A stretch of DNA of 64,000 bases from positions 62,001-126,000 of the forward strand of contig JAJUIU010000002.1 of NCBI GenBank assembly GCA_029267445.1, written 5' to 3'. The stretch comes from Rhodospirillaceae bacterium. GTDB lineage: Bacteria; Pseudomonadota; Alphaproteobacteria; Azospirillales; Azospirillaceae. Position 1 is the first letter of the stretch. Each line of letters begins with the position of its first letter. Below, one piece after another: positions 1-9,712 of this stretch. Made by a program: the position numbers and the translations under genes. The notes beneath the pieces are model-generated. The model was not told the DNA's origin, did not search any database, and saw only the letters and a program-made list of their open reading frames with translations.

Positions 1-985
1 GCTGGCAGCCGTAGCGCTTGGCCAAGAGCGAGGCGAGGATGTTGCCCTCGTCACTGTTGGTGACCGCCACCACCGTCTCGCTCGCGCGGACGTTGGCCTC
101 CTCCAGGATGTCCGGGTCGAGGCCGTCGCCATGCAGCACCATCGTCCGGGACAGGCGCTGCGCGACAAGCTGGGCCCGGCGCCGGTCCACCTCGACGATG
201 CGGGCGGACACGCCTGGATGCTTCTCCTCGATCTCCTCGGCAAGGCAGAGCCCGATGTTGCCGCCGCCCAGGATGATGACGCGCCGCGCCTCCGGCTCCT
301 CATGGCCGAACGCGGCCATGGCGCGGGTCACATGGTTGGTGTCGCAGACGAAATAGACCTCGTCGCCGGCCAGCATCTGGTCGTCGCCCGACGGGATGAT
401 CGGCTTGTCGTTGCGGACGATGGCGACGATCTCGATGTTCAGATCCGGGAACAGCCCGGTGAGCTGGCGCAGCGGCGTGTTGATGATCGGGCAGTTCTGT
501 CCGCAGACCACGCCGATCACGCGGACCCGCCCGTCCGCCAGCGGGATCATGTCGAAGGCGCCCGGCACCTGGAGGCGCCGCGCGACCGCCCGAGCCACCT
601 CGATCTCGGGCGAGATGATCACGTCGATGGGCAGGTGCTCGCGGCTGAACAGGTCGGCCCAGATCGGCTGCAGGTAGCTCTGGTGGCGGACGCGGGCGAT
701 CTTGGTCGGCACGTTGAAAAGGGAATGGGCCACCTGGCAGGCGACCATGTTGACCTCGTCCGCCAGCGTGACGGCGATGATCATGTCGGCGTCGGCGGCC
801 CCTGCGGCCTCCAGCACGTTGGGATGGCTGGCGAACCCGACCATCGCCTGGACCTCCAGCGTGTCGCTGATCTTCTGGATCAGCTCCGCCGACTGGTCGA
901 TGACGGTGACGTTGTTCCCTTCCGACGCCAGATAGCGGGCGATGTTGGACCCGACCTGACCGGCGCCGCAGACGATGACCTTCAT
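1..985 (-). CDS. trkA: Trk system potassium uptake protein TrkA (C-terminus cut by window edge)
   Basis: This is the peripheral, NAD(H)-binding regulatory subunit of the Trk K+ uptake channel, acting on the cytoplasmic face of TrkH/TrkG. The frame starts at an ATG at 985 and stays open to the left edge, giving 328 of the roughly 458 residues usual for the family. The N-terminus reads MKVIVCGAGQVGSNIARYL, a Rossmann GxGxxG nucleotide-binding motif. Near residue 232 a second RCK-type Rossmann unit begins (VIILGGGNIG), so the two-module TrkA architecture is visible. It follows ntrX by about 50 bases, as in many alphaproteobacterial ntr clusters. The missing part would be the end of the second RCK module. 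Confidence 0.93.
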   Translation of the reverse strand, partial: MKVIVCGAGQVGSNIARYLASEGNNVTVIDQSAELIQKISDTLEVQAMVGFASHPNVLEAAGAADADMIIAVTLADEVNMVACQVAHSLFNVPTKIARVRHQSYLQPIWADLFSREHLPIDVIISPEIEVARAVARRLQVPGAFDMIPLADGRVRVIGVVCGQNCPIINTPLRQLTGLFPDLNIEIVAIVRNDKPIIPSGDDQMLAGDEVYFVCDTNHVTRAMAAFGHEEPEARRVIILGGGNIGLCLAEEIEEKHPGVSARIVEVDRRRAQLVAQRLSRTMVLHGDGLDPDILEEANVRASETVVAVTNSDEGNILASLLAKRYGCQ

Positions 986-1037
986 GGCGTTTCACCCGTC
1001 GCGGCGCCAGTCGGCGCCACGCTCCATCCTGCCCCGC

Positions 1038-2444
1038 TCATTCGCCCGCCAACCGGGCGCCGTTCCGCTCCGTGCCGTGCACGCCCAGCGACTTCAGCTT
1101 GCGATGCAGGGCGGACCGCTCCATGCCGACGAAGGCCGCCGTGCGCGAGATGTTGCCGCCGAAGCGGGTCACCTGCGCCAGCAGGTACTCCCGCTCGAAC
1201 ACCTCCCGCGCTTCGCGCAGCGGCAGCCCCATGATCTCCCCGCCCTTCTCCCATTTCAGCACGGTCGGCGTGATGGCGCCGATCTCCGGCGGCAGCATGT
1301 CCGCGCGCACCGGCTCGTGCGGGTCGCCGGAAACCATGATCAGCAGCCATTCCACCACATTGCGGAGCTGGCGGACATTGCCCGGCCACTCATAGGCCTG
1401 CAACGCCGCCATGGCGTCCTCGCCGAACTGTCGTGCCGGCAGCCCGGCAGCGCCAGCGGTCCGCTCCATGAAGTGGCGGGCCAGCGCGGGAATATCCTCC
1501 CGCCGTTCGCGCAGCGGCGGCACCTTCAGCGGGACCACGGCCAAGCGGTAGAACAGGTCCTGGCGGAACCGCCCGGCCTCGATCTCGGCGGACAGGTCGC
1601 GGTTCGTGCTGGCGATCACCCGGACATCGACCTCCACACGGGTGGTCCCGCCCACGCGCTCGAACGTCTGTTCCTGGAGCACGCGGACGATCTTGCCCTG
1701 GGTCTCCAGCGGCATGTCCGCGACCTCGTCCAGGAACAGGGTTCCGCCATGCGCCTGTTCGAAGGTCCCGATCTTGCGGGCGCCGCCATCGACCGGATGC
1801 TCGGTCCCGAACAGTTCGACCTCAAGCCGCTCCGGTCGCATGGTCGCGCAGTTCAACGCCACGAACGGTCCGTCGGCCCGGCGGGAGCGGGCGTGCAGCA
1901 TGCGCGCCACCACCTCCTTGCCGGAGCCCGGGGGACCGCTGACCAGCACACGTGATCCGGTGGGCGCCACCTTGTCGATCGAATTACGGAGCTGGTTGAC
2001 CACGACGCTGCGGCCGATCAGCTCTGTCTCAGGCCCCGCGCGCATGCGCAGTTCCCGGTTTTCCCGGCGCAGCCGCGCCGCCTCGATCGCCCGTTCCACC
2101 AGCAGCAACAGGCGGTCCGCCTTGAACGGCTTCTCGATGAAGTCGTAGGCGCCCTTCTTGATGGCCGCCACGGCGGTTTCGATGTTGCCATGGCCGCTGA
2201 TCATGACGACCGGGACCTCGGCATGGTCGCGCTTCAGCTCGTCCAGGATCTGCAGCCCGTCCAGCCGGCTGCCCTGGAGCCAGATGTCGAGGATGACGAG
2301 GCTGGGCCGGCGGGCGGCCACCGCCGCCAGCGCCTGGTCGGCGTCCGCCGCCTCCCGGGTCTTCATGCCCTCGTCGTTCAGGATGCCGGAAATCAGCATC
2401 CGGATATCGGCCTCGTCGTCGACGATCAGGATATCGTGCGCCAT
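1038..2444 (-). CDS. ntrX: Nitrogen assimilation response regulator NtrX
   Basis: NtrX is the response regulator partner of NtrY, linked in alphaproteobacteria to nitrogen and redox control. The 468 residues show a receiver domain (phospho-acceptor D53, K105), an AAA+ domain with Walker A at 170-177 (GPPGSGKE) and Walker B ending in DE at 239-240, and a Fis-type helix-turn-helix at the C-terminus (around NISRTAAFVGMERSALHRKL). The GAFTGA loop that contacts sigma-54 is absent: the region after ELFG (about 211-230) reads TEHPVDGGARKIGTFEQA. This matches known NtrX proteins, so it probably does not activate sigma-54 in the NtrC manner. It lies 6 bases behind ntrY. Confidence 0.95.
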   Translation of the reverse strand: MAHDILIVDDEADIRMLISGILNDEGMKTREAADADQALAAVAARRPSLVILDIWLQGSRLDGLQILDELKRDHAEVPVVMISGHGNIETAVAAIKKGAYDFIEKPFKADRLLLLVERAIEAARLRRENRELRMRAGPETELIGRSVVVNQLRNSIDKVAPTGSRVLVSGPPGSGKEVVARMLHARSRRADGPFVALNCATMRPERLEVELFGTEHPVDGGARKIGTFEQAHGGTLFLDEVADMPLETQGKIVRVLQEQTFERVGGTTRVEVDVRVIASTNRDLSAEIEAGRFRQDLFYRLAVVPLKVPPLRERREDIPALARHFMERTAGAAGLPARQFGEDAMAALQAYEWPGNVRQLRNVVEWLLIMVSGDPHEPVRADMLPPEIGAITPTVLKWEKGGEIMGLPLREAREVFEREYLLAQVTRFGGNISRTAAFVGMERSALHRKLKSLGVHGTERNGARLAGE

Positions 2445-2450
2445 GCTTCC

Positions 2451-4736
2451 TCAGCCTTTCCCGGCGACCGCGGCGACGGGTTGCCCCGTCGGCTCACGGG
2501 CCCCCTCACCTACCGCCACGGCTTGTGTCCGCGGCAGAACCAGGGACACGCGGGCCCCGCCGCCCGGCCTGTCCTCCAGGGTCAGCGCGCCGCCATGGTC
2601 TTCCATGATTTTCTTCACGATGGCGAGCCCCAGGCCGGTGCCCTTGGCCCGGGTCGTCACATAGGGTTCGGTCAGGCGGTCCCGCTCGTCCGCCGGCAGG
2701 CCTTTCCCGTTGTCCTCCACCGTGATCGCCGCCCGTTCATCGTCCCCCGTGAGGCGGACGACGACGTGGCCGGTGGCGATCGTCTGCCCCTCCTCCTCGG
2801 CGCGGCCCTCGATGGCCTCCACCGCGTTCTTCAGAAGGTTGGTCAGGGCCTGGGCGATCTGCCGGCCGTCGCAGCTCACGACAAGGGGATCGGGCGGCAG
2901 GACCGTCTCGAACTTGATGCCGGTCTGGGCCGTGGCCTGCAGGAAAACCGCCTGACGGCAGAGCTCCTGCATCTGGGTCGGCTTCATCACCGGTGAGGGC
3001 ATCCGGGCGAAGGCGGAGAACTCGTCCACCATCCGGCCGATATCGTCGACATGGCGGACGATGGTGTCCGTCATGGCGCGGAACGTGTCCGGATCGCTCT
3101 GGACCTCGCCCAGATACTTCCGGCGCAGCCGCTCGGCGGAAAGCTGGATCGGCGTCAGCGGATTCTTGATCTCGTGCGCGATCCGGCGCGCCACGTCGGC
3201 CCAGGCGGCCTTGCGCTGGGCGGACAGAAGCTCGGACACGTCGTCGAAGGTGACCACGTAGCCGCGCACCTCCCCGCCCACGATCTCAGCCGCGACGCGG
3301 ACCAGCAGGGTGCGCACCTGCCCGCCGCGCCGGACCTGGACCTGGTTCTCCACCAGCTTCGCCGGCTTGCGCCGGATGGCGGCCATCAGGTCCGCCATCT
3401 CCGGTGCCACCTCGTCCAGGCGCTTGCCGATCATCGTTTCGGGATGGCCCAGGCCCAGCAGCAGGGCGGACGACTGGTTCGGCAGGTTGATCCGCTCCTC
3501 GTGGTCGAGGCCGATCACGCCCGCCGACACGCCGGCCAACACGGCCTCGGTGAAGCGTCGGCGCAGGTCGAGCTGCCGGTTCGCCTCCACAAGCTCCGCC
3601 CGCTGTCCCTCGATCTGGCTGGTCATACGGTTGAAGGCGCGGGCGAGCGAGGACAGTTCATCCGTCGGTTCGGTGAGGGTTTCGGGCACGCGCGCCGAAA
3701 GGTCGCCCGCCCTCACCCGTTCCGCGGCCCCGATCAGCGCGCCGATCGGCTGCACCAGATATGTCGCGAAGTTCAGACCCGCCCAGATGGCGGCCAGCAG
3801 CAGCAAAAGGGCCACAAGAACGAAGATCGCGGTCAGGCGGGTCTGCAGGGAGAAGCGTTGGCCTTCCAGCCGGGTGTATTCCTGCACCGCGCTCTGGGTC
3901 GCCTCCATGTGCGACAGGACGCGCGGCTCCACCGGCCGGCCGATGAACAGGAAGGTGTCGAAATCCGGGTCGAGCTGGACCAGCGCGTTCACGCGGTCGC
4001 CGGACTCGTTCACGATCAGGACGACCTCGCCCTTGCGCGCCCGCTCCAGATCGTCCCGGATCGTCTCGAAGTCGAAGAGGAAACCAAGGCCGAAGCTCCG
4101 GATCGGCCGTCCGTTGCCGTCGAAGATCACCGCCTCGGTGACCGACCGCACCACCGCGAAGCCGAAGAAGACCTCGCGGAAGCGGTTGCTGTCCCAGCGG
4201 ATCAGCGGCGGCAGGCGGTTGATGTCCGCCCGCATGGCCTCGGCGTCGCGGGCGATAGACTGCTGGTGTTCCTGGAGATACGCCTCGGCGACCGCGAGGG
4301 ACTCGTTGACCGCGGTCCGCACACGGTCGCTGAACCAGCTTTGCACGGCGGCATAGAAGAACACGGCCGAGAAGACGGCCATGATCACCGCCGGCAGAAC
4401 GGCGAGCAGCGAGAAGACCGCCACGAAGCGGACATGCAGCCGCGACCCGGCGAGGCCCCGGCGCCGCTCGATCCACAACCCGATGATCAGCCGCGCGATG
4501 ACCGCGACCAGCAGCAGAAGCAGCACCAGGTCGACGGTCAGCAGTAGGATCACCGTGTTCGGGTCGTTTCCGAACGGCGGCGTCTCCGTCAGGGCGGCGT
4601 ATGTGGCGAACCCAGCCCCGACGGCGAGCAGCGCCAGCCCGACGGCGAGCTTGTTGCCCAGCCTGTACCGGCTCGACAGGGTGGACAGCCTGTACCACCA
4701 GCCTGTCTGTTCCATCTGGAGCGATGTGCCGGTCAT
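2451..4736 (-). CDS. ntrY: Nitrogen regulation sensor histidine kinase NtrY
   Basis: This is the membrane sensor kinase that phosphorylates NtrX. In 761 residues there are hydrophobic segments at about 28-48, 61-86, 104-130 and 301-327, a periplasmic or sensor stretch between the third and fourth, a HAMP linker at about 328-380, a PAS-like segment at about 395-500, and a histidine kinase core. The phospho-acceptor is H521 ([11 protein letters not shown]). An N box ([12 protein letters not shown]) and G boxes ([16 protein letters not shown]) follow. An internal ATG eight codons downstream ([10 protein letters not shown]) is an alternative start. The 187 bases to ntrC may hold its own promoter, but I see no convincing -35/-10 there. 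Confidence 0.95.
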   Translation of the reverse strand: MTGTSLQMEQTGWWYRLSTLSSRYRLGNKLAVGLALLAVGAGFATYAALTETPPFGNDPNTVILLLTVDLVLLLLLVAVIARLIIGLWIERRRGLAGSRLHVRFVAVFSLLAVLPAVIMAVFSAVFFYAAVQSWFSDRVRTAVNESLAVAEAYLQEHQQSIARDAEAMRADINRLPPLIRWDSNRFREVFFGFAVVRSVTEAVIFDGNGRPIRSFGLGFLFDFETIRDDLERARKGEVVLIVNESGDRVNALVQLDPDFDTFLFIGRPVEPRVLSHMEATQSAVQEYTRLEGQRFSLQTRLTAIFVLVALLLLLAAIWAGLNFATYLVQPIGALIGAAERVRAGDLSARVPETLTEPTDELSSLARAFNRMTSQIEGQRAELVEANRQLDLRRRFTEAVLAGVSAGVIGLDHEERINLPNQSSALLLGLGHPETMIGKRLDEVAPEMADLMAAIRRKPAKLVENQVQVRRGGQVRTLLVRVAAEIVGGEVRGYVVTFDDVSELLSAQRKAAWADVARRIAHEIKNPLTPIQLSAERLRRKYLGEVQSDPDTFRAMTDTIVRHVDDIGRMVDEFSAFARMPSPVMKPTQMQELCRQAVFLQATAQTGIKFETVLPPDPLVVSCDGRQIAQALTNLLKNAVEAIEGRAEEEGQTIATGHVVVRLTGDDERAAITVEDNGKGLPADERDRLTEPYVTTRAKGTGLGLAIVKKIMEDHGGALTLEDRPGGGARVSLVLPRTQAVAVGEGAREPTGQPVAAVAGKG

Positions 4737-4923
4737 GCCCAGCGCCCCGGCGGATGGTGGCTGTGACGTGTCAGCAATGGCACCCTGTCGCCTGCGATCG
4801 TGATGCGGAGTGGATGCGGGCCGCCAGCGGCCGTCCGAGACCGAGTCTGTTACCAGATCGTCACACCCTGCGCCAGCGCGGCAACGGATATCACCGCGGG
4901 CCGGGCGGCATTGACGGTCCCGC

Positions 4924-6378
4924 TCACTTCACGCCGCGCAGCACCTGGATTTCCAGCTCGCGGATCTTCTTGCGAAGGGTGTTCCGGTTCAGCCCGAGCA
5001 TGTGGGCGGCCTTGATCTGGTTGCCGCGCGTCGCGATCAACGACAGCGACAGCAGCGGCCGCTCAACCTCACGCAGCACCCGGTCGTAGAGTCCGGCCGC
5101 CGGAACGCCGTCCTTATGGGCGGCGAAATACTCCTTCAGGTGCCGTTCGACCGCCGCGCTCAGCCCCTCGTTGGCCGGGAGCTCGATGGCCTGCTGGGGT
5201 GCGGCCGCCTCGGCCAGCTCCTGCTCGATGGCGTCGACCCCGATGACCTCCTGGCTGTAGAGCGCCGCCAGACGCCGCACCAGGTTCTCAAGCTCGCGGA
5301 CGTTGCCCGGCCAGCGATAGCGCTTCAGCCGCTCCATCGCCGCGTTGTCCAGGCTCTTCAGCGGCAGCCCCTGGAGCTGGGCCTGATGGAAGAAATGGCG
5401 GACCAAAGCCGGCACGTCCTCCGTCCGCTCCCGCAACGGCGGCAGGCGGATCGGCACCACGTTCAGGCGGTAGAACAGGTCCTCCCGGAACATGCCCTGG
5501 CGGATCAGCGTGCGCAGATCGCGGTGTGTGGCGGCGATGATCCGGACATCCGTCTTGATCGGGGTGCGGCCGCCGACCGTCGTGTACTCCCCCTCCTGGA
5601 GCACGCGGAGCAGCCGGGTCTGCGCCTCGAGCGGCATGTCGCCGATCTCGTCCAGGAACAGCGTGCCGCCCTGCGCCTGCTCGAACCGGCCAGTGGAACG
5701 CATGGTGGCGCCGGTGAAGGCCCCCTTCTCGTGCCCGAACAGCTCGGATTCGATCAACTCGCGAGGGATCGCCGCCATGTTGATGGCGACGAAGGGGCCG
5801 GTGCGCCGCTTGCCGTAATCGTGCAGGGCCCGCGCCACCAGCTCCTTGCCCGTGCCGGACTCGCCCGTGATCATCACCGTGAGGTCGGTGCCCATCAGCC
5901 GGGCCAGGACGCGGTAGATCTCCTGCATCGCCGGGCTGCGGCCGATCAATGGAAGCCGCTCGTCGGTCTCCTCCACGGGCGTCGCCGCCCCCTCGGGTGC
6001 CGCCTGGGGGGCCGTCAGGGCCTTCTGTACGGTGGCGACGAGGTCCTTCAGGTCGAACGGCTTGGGCAGATACTCGAAGGCGCCCCGCTCGGCCGCCTTA
6101 ACGGCCGTGAGCAGCGTGTTCTGCGCGCTCATGACGATGACCCGCAGCTCCGGCCGCAGGCGCTTGATGCGCGGGATGAGATCCAGGCCATTCTCGTCGG
6201 GCATCACCACATCGGTGATGACCAGATCGCCCCGCCCCTCCTCGACCCAGCGCCAGAGCGTCGCCGCGTTGCCGGTGGAGCTGACATCGTGGCCCAGCCG
6301 GGCCAGCGCCTGGGTCAGGACCGTCCGGATCGCCCGATCGTCATCAGCGACGAGGATGCTCGCACCCATTGCTCCCAC
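4924..6378 (-). CDS. ntrC: Nitrogen regulation response regulator NtrC (sigma-54 activator)
   Basis: NtrC is the master activator of nitrogen-limitation genes, phosphorylated by NtrB. The 484-residue protein has a receiver domain (D56, K106), an AAA+ sigma-54 activation domain with Walker A GESGTGKE at about 172-179 and an intact GAFTGA loop at 219-224, and a Fis-type DNA-binding helix-turn-helix at the end ([17 protein letters not shown]). The chosen start reads [14 protein letters not shown]. The second ATG (MGASILV) is equally plausible and would shorten it by three residues. It follows ntrB by 16 bases, so the two are probably cotranscribed. Confidence 0.96.
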   Translation of the reverse strand: MGAMGASILVADDDRAIRTVLTQALARLGHDVSSTGNAATLWRWVEEGRGDLVITDVVMPDENGLDLIPRIKRLRPELRVIVMSAQNTLLTAVKAAERGAFEYLPKPFDLKDLVATVQKALTAPQAAPEGAATPVEETDERLPLIGRSPAMQEIYRVLARLMGTDLTVMITGESGTGKELVARALHDYGKRRTGPFVAINMAAIPRELIESELFGHEKGAFTGATMRSTGRFEQAQGGTLFLDEIGDMPLEAQTRLLRVLQEGEYTTVGGRTPIKTDVRIIAATHRDLRTLIRQGMFREDLFYRLNVVPIRLPPLRERTEDVPALVRHFFHQAQLQGLPLKSLDNAAMERLKRYRWPGNVRELENLVRRLAALYSQEVIGVDAIEQELAEAAAPQQAIELPANEGLSAAVERHLKEYFAAHKDGVPAAGLYDRVLREVERPLLSLSLIATRGNQIKAAHMLGLNRNTLRKKIRELEIQVLRGVK

Positions 6379-6394
6379 GCCCCTTCTCTGAAGC

Positions 6395-7525
6395 CTAGCC
6401 GGCCTTCCGCCCGTCCGGGTCCGCCGTCATCGGCAGCGAAACCTTGAACACCGTCCTGCGCGGCCCGCTCTCGAATTCGATCACGCCGCCATGGTCGCCC
6501 ACGATCTTCGCCACGAGGGCGAGCCCAAGGCCGGTGCCGTTCAGCTTCGTGGTCACGAACGGGTCGAACAGGTGCGCCCGGATGTCCTCGGGAATGCCGT
6601 TGCCGTTGTCCTGCACGCTGACCAGCAACGGCAGATGGACGCGGCTGTCGGTGCCCGACAGGGCGAGCCGGACGCCATGCTGGTACGACGTGCTGAGCAC
6701 GATCTCCCCGCCCGTCTCGGGACAGGCCTCGGCCGCGTTCTTCACCAGGTTCAGGAACACCTGGACGAGCTGGTCCCGGTTGCCTAGCACGGGCGGCAGC
6801 GAGGGGTCGTACTTCTCCGTGAAGCGGATGCTCCGGGCGAATCCGCTCTGGGCGATCCGGCGCACATGCTCGAGCACGGCATGGATGTTGACCGCCTCCT
6901 TCTCCACCGGGCGGCTGTCGGAGAAGACCTCCATCCGGTCGACCAGGGCGACGATCCGGTCCGCCTCGTCGCATATCAGGCGGGTGAGCATCCGGTCGTC
7001 TTCGCCGACGCTCTCCTCCAGAAGCTGCGCCGCCCCCCGGATGCCCGAAAGCGGGTTCTTCACCTCATGCGCCAGCATGGCCGCCATGGCCACGACGGAG
7101 CGGGCGGCCCCGCGATGGCTGAGCTGCCGATCCAGCTTCCGCGCGATCGAGCGCTCGTGAAGGGTCAGGACAACCAGATCCGGCGGATCGCCGAGTGGGG
7201 CCGCCAACGCCGTCACGAAATGGCGGCCGATCCGGGGCGTGTCGACGGTCACGCCGTACTCAGACACGCTGGAATGGGTCAGCCGCGCCTGCTCCAGCAG
7301 GACGAAGACCGGGCTGTCGGCCGGGATCAGCTCGGCGAGGGGCTGGTCCTGCACCCTGGCGGCGCTGACGTCGAAGAATTCCTGCGCCTCGAGGTTCACG
7401 AACCGGATCAGCCCCGCGCGATCGACGACGAGCACGGGATCGGGAAGCGCCATCAGGATCGCCGCCGGATCGATCTCCTCCCGCGCGCGGGCCCGCGACA
7501 GGACGGCGGCCGAGCCCCGGCGCAT
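6395..7525 (-). CDS. ntrB: Nitrogen regulation sensor histidine kinase NtrB
   Basis: NtrB is the soluble two-way kinase/phosphatase of NtrC, controlled by PII proteins. The 376 residues contain a PAS domain at about 20-130 with no transmembrane segment, a phospho-acceptor H153 ([14 protein letters not shown]), an N box ([11 protein letters not shown]) and ATP-binding G boxes ([17 protein letters not shown]). The frame stays open far upstream, but only the part from the ATG at 7525 is NtrB. That ATG shares one base with the dusB stop (TGATG), which implies translational coupling and fixes the start. The sequence upstream in this frame is antisense-like and out of frame with dusB. Confidence 0.95.
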   Translation of the reverse strand: MRRGSAAVLSRARAREEIDPAAILMALPDPVLVVDRAGLIRFVNLEAQEFFDVSAARVQDQPLAELIPADSPVFVLLEQARLTHSSVSEYGVTVDTPRIGRHFVTALAAPLGDPPDLVVLTLHERSIARKLDRQLSHRGAARSVVAMAAMLAHEVKNPLSGIRGAAQLLEESVGEDDRMLTRLICDEADRIVALVDRMEVFSDSRPVEKEAVNIHAVLEHVRRIAQSGFARSIRFTEKYDPSLPPVLGNRDQLVQVFLNLVKNAAEACPETGGEIVLSTSYQHGVRLALSGTDSRVHLPLLVSVQDNGNGIPEDIRAHLFDPFVTTKLNGTGLGLALVAKIVGDHGGVIEFESGPRRTVFKVSLPMTADPDGRKAG

Positions 7526-8586
7526 CAGGCGGCCACCTTCTCGGGCACCGCCGGCGTGTCGATGTCGCGGGCCGTCACGCCCCGGTCGAGCAGGCCGTTG
7601 TAGTAGTCGACGATGAGCCGCTTGACCGCGTCCGGCTGCTCCACGGTCATCACCGTGTTGCGGTAATCGGCCGAACCCTGCAGACCCTTGGAGTACCAGG
7701 CCACATGCTTGCGGGCGATCTTCAGGCCGGCCTCGACACCGTAATGCTCCAGGATCGCCTCGTAATGCTCCAGCACGATGCGGAGCTGCTCGGCCAGGGA
7801 CGGGTCGGGCAGGACCTCGCCGGTGCGGAGATAGTGCATGACCTGGCAGATGAACCAGGGGCGGCCATAGGTGCCGCGCCCGATCATCACGCCGTCCGCC
7901 CCGCTCTCCTCCAGGCAACGGACCGCGTCCGACAGCGTGGTGATGTCGCCGTTGGCGATCACGGGGATGGAGACCGCGTCCTTCACCTTGCGGATGAATT
8001 TCCAGTCGGCAGTGCCATTGTACATCTGGCAGCGGGTGCGGCCGTGCACGGTCAGCATCCGGATGCCGGACTCCTCCGCGATCCTGGCCAGCCGCGGGGC
8101 GTTCAGGTTGTTCTCGTCCCAGCCCTTGCGCATCTTCATGGTGACCGGGATGTCCACGGCCTTCGCCGTCGCCTCGAGGATGCGCCCGGCCAGCGGCTCG
8201 TCCCGCATCAGGGCGGACCCGGCATAGCCGTTCACCACCTTTTTCACGGGGCAGCCGAAATTGATGTCGATGATGTGGGCGCCGCGATCCGCGTTGAGCT
8301 TCGCCGCCTCCCCCATCACCTCCGGCTCGCAGCCGGCCAGCTGCATGGAGATTGGCGCCTCGTCCGGCGACCACTCGGTCTTCAGCATGCTTTCCCGTGT
8401 CGCGCGGATCATCGCCTGACTGGCGATCATCTCGGACACGACGAGGCCGGCACCCGTCCGCTTCACGAGGCGGCGGAACGGCATGTCGGACACGCCGGAC
8501 ATCGGGGCCAGGATAACCGGCTCCTCGATCGTGACGGGGCCGATCTGGATCGGCTTCAGATGGGATCGGGGCTTCTCGCTGCCCAT
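7525..8586 (-). CDS. dusB: tRNA-dihydrouridine synthase DusB (NifR3 family)
   Basis: This FMN-dependent enzyme reduces uridine to dihydrouridine in the tRNA D loop. The 353 residues form a TIM barrel with the N-terminal substrate/FMN motif [10 protein letters not shown], the catalytic cysteine in FGCPVKKV (general acid for the D-arm uridine in the family), and the phosphate-binding end of the barrel around [13 protein letters not shown]. It heads the ntr operon, the position where this family was first named nifR3 in Rhodobacter. Whether dihydrouridylation has any tie to nitrogen control is unknown; the link seen here is operon position only. Confidence 0.95.
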   Translation of the reverse strand: MGSEKPRSHLKPIQIGPVTIEEPVILAPMSGVSDMPFRRLVKRTGAGLVVSEMIASQAMIRATRESMLKTEWSPDEAPISMQLAGCEPEVMGEAAKLNADRGAHIIDINFGCPVKKVVNGYAGSALMRDEPLAGRILEATAKAVDIPVTMKMRKGWDENNLNAPRLARIAEESGIRMLTVHGRTRCQMYNGTADWKFIRKVKDAVSIPVIANGDITTLSDAVRCLEESGADGVMIGRGTYGRPWFICQVMHYLRTGEVLPDPSLAEQLRIVLEHYEAILEHYGVEAGLKIARKHVAWYSKGLQGSADYRNTVMTVEQPDAVKRLIVDYYNGLLDRGVTARDIDTPAVPEKVAA

Positions 8587-8628
8587 GCTCTAGGCACTTT
8601 CCAGGACTGCACAAAAATAGGGCGGCGA

Positions 8629-8656
8629 AAGGTAGCACGCTTCGATCCATTTGCAA
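8629..8656 (-). promoter_or_regulatory. Possible promoter of the dusB-ntr operon
   Basis: Reading the minus strand, TTGCAA (8656-8651) is followed after 16 bases by TACCTT (8634-8629), about 43 bases before the dusB ATG. The -35 is good, the -10 matches sigma-70 consensus at only three positions, so this is a tentative call. No -24/-12 sigma-54 element (TGGC...TTGC) was seen in the interval. Confidence 0.3.
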
Positions 8657-8774
8657 GCGCGCGCCCGGCATGGGTGTTCCGCACCCCGGTCGCCGCCCCG
8701 ATGTCGCCCCCATGCGCTGGCGAAACCCGGGGCCGCCCGCCCTGTTGGACCATCCGTCACCCACGGGAGAAAGG

Positions 8775-9293
8775 ATGGCAGGCATGGGCGCGCGCGCCGA
8801 AAGGACGGACCCGAAGCTCTGGGAGAAGGTGAAAGCCGAGATCACGAACGGGGACAAGGGCGGCAACCGCGGACAATGGTCGGCGCGCAAGGCGCAGATG
8901 GCCGTCCAGGAATACAAGAAGCGCGGCGGCGGCTATGTCGGTCCGAAGCGGAAGGACAACAGCCTCCACCAATGGACGGAGGAGGACTGGGGCACGAAAT
9001 CGGGCCGGGAGAGCACGGAGAGCGGGGAGCGCTACCTGCCGAAATCGGCCCGCGAGTCCCTCACCGACGAGGAGTACCGGCGCACCACGGCCAAGAAGCG
9101 GGCGGACAGCCGCAAGGGCCAGCAGTTCTCCAACCAGCCGAAGGATGTTGCGGCGAAGACGGCGAAGCATCGCAGGACGGGTCGCGACGGCCACGGCCCC
9201 ACCAAGGACCAGCTGTACGAGGCGGCGAGACGACGCGGCATCCCGGGTCGGTCGCGGATGAGCAAGCAGGACCTCCAGAGGGCCGTGTCATGA
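8775..9293 (+). CDS. DUF5872-like basic protein with SAP/Rho-N-like C-terminus
   Basis: Function unknown. The 172-residue protein is very rich in Lys, Arg and Gly. Its core (about 8-130) has [35 protein letters not shown] and [17 protein letters not shown], which I recall from DUF5872 proteins (also found in giant viruses, sometimes labelled plasmid stabilization). I could not check this by search. The last 30 residues ([20 protein letters not shown], then SKQDLQRAV) match the SAP/Rho-N helix-extension-helix pattern of nucleic-acid binders. A GGGAGAAAGG purine run abuts the ATG at 8775; the ATG at 8784 has better spacing and could be the real start. Its stop overlaps the next gene (ATGA). Confidence 0.75.
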   Translation: MAGMGARAERTDPKLWEKVKAEITNGDKGGNRGQWSARKAQMAVQEYKKRGGGYVGPKRKDNSLHQWTEEDWGTKSGRESTESGERYLPKSARESLTDEEYRRTTAKKRADSRKGQQFSNQPKDVAAKTAKHRRTGRDGHGPTKDQLYEAARRRGIPGRSRMSKQDLQRAVS

Positions 9294-9658
9294 GCCAGGA
9301 CCTGGACGACGAGGAGCGGCGGCAGATCCGTGACGCGTTCGGGACGGCGGTGAACATGGCGCCAGCGGAGCTCGAGCGCTGGCTCGACACCGGCGAAAGC
9401 CGGTCCGTCGGCTGGACGCATGAGGGCGAGAGCGAATCCGTCGGGCACCAGTCGGGCCGGCGCATCGTCGAGATCAGGCGCAAGACGGTCGCCGAGTTGA
9501 CCGACGATGACTACCGGCACATGCGGAAGGTCGTCGGCTATGTCCACCGGCACATGGCCCAGGAGCCTGGTGGCGATGTTGAGAACAGCCGGTGGCGGTA
9601 CTCCCTGATGAACTGGGGGCATGACCCTCTGAAGGACGGGGCCGGCTCCAGGCACTAG
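9290..9658 (+). CDS. DUF3140-like protein, coupled to the preceding gene
   Basis: Function unknown. The 122-residue, soluble, acidic-then-basic protein shows AFGTAVNMAPAELERWLDTG, SVGHQSGRRIVEI, DYRHMRKVVGYVHRHMAQ and a conserved end SRWRYSLMNWGHDPLK. I recognise these as the DUF3140 pattern from memory. The ATG at 9290 overlaps the preceding TGA by four bases (ATGA), so translation of the two is probably coupled and the products may act together. There is no signal peptide or membrane segment. The next gene (ispDF) starts 54 bases on and is functionally unrelated. Confidence 0.75.
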   Translation: MSQDLDDEERRQIRDAFGTAVNMAPAELERWLDTGESRSVGWTHEGESESVGHQSGRRIVEIRRKTVAELTDDDYRHMRKVVGYVHRHMAQEPGGDVENSRWRYSLMNWGHDPLKDGAGSRH

Positions 9659-9712
9659 CGCTCGCACGGCGGTTGGCGATAGGCTCCCGGCTCCATCCGT
9701 CACGGGGTCGCC

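Noticed and set aside
131-1234. Long plus-strand open frame opposite trkA and ntrX
   Set aside because: It is antisense to two well-supported genes, has a His/Asp/Arg-rich composition typical of the complement of GC-rich coding DNA, and no recognisable motif.
4737-4923. Sigma-54 promoter before ntrY
   Set aside because: A TGGCAC is present near the ntrY start, but no TTGC follows at the required spacing and the orientation is wrong.
8651-8774. Upstream extensions of the DUF5872-like frame
   Set aside because: The extension has no similarity to the family start and would lie in the divergent promoter region; the ribosome site near 8765-8774 supports the later ATG.
6395-8917. 840-codon minus-strand frame that includes NtrB
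   Set aside because: Only the last 376 codons are NtrB. The part upstream of 7525 lies out of frame over dusB and has shadow composition; it is not a dusB-ntrB fusion.
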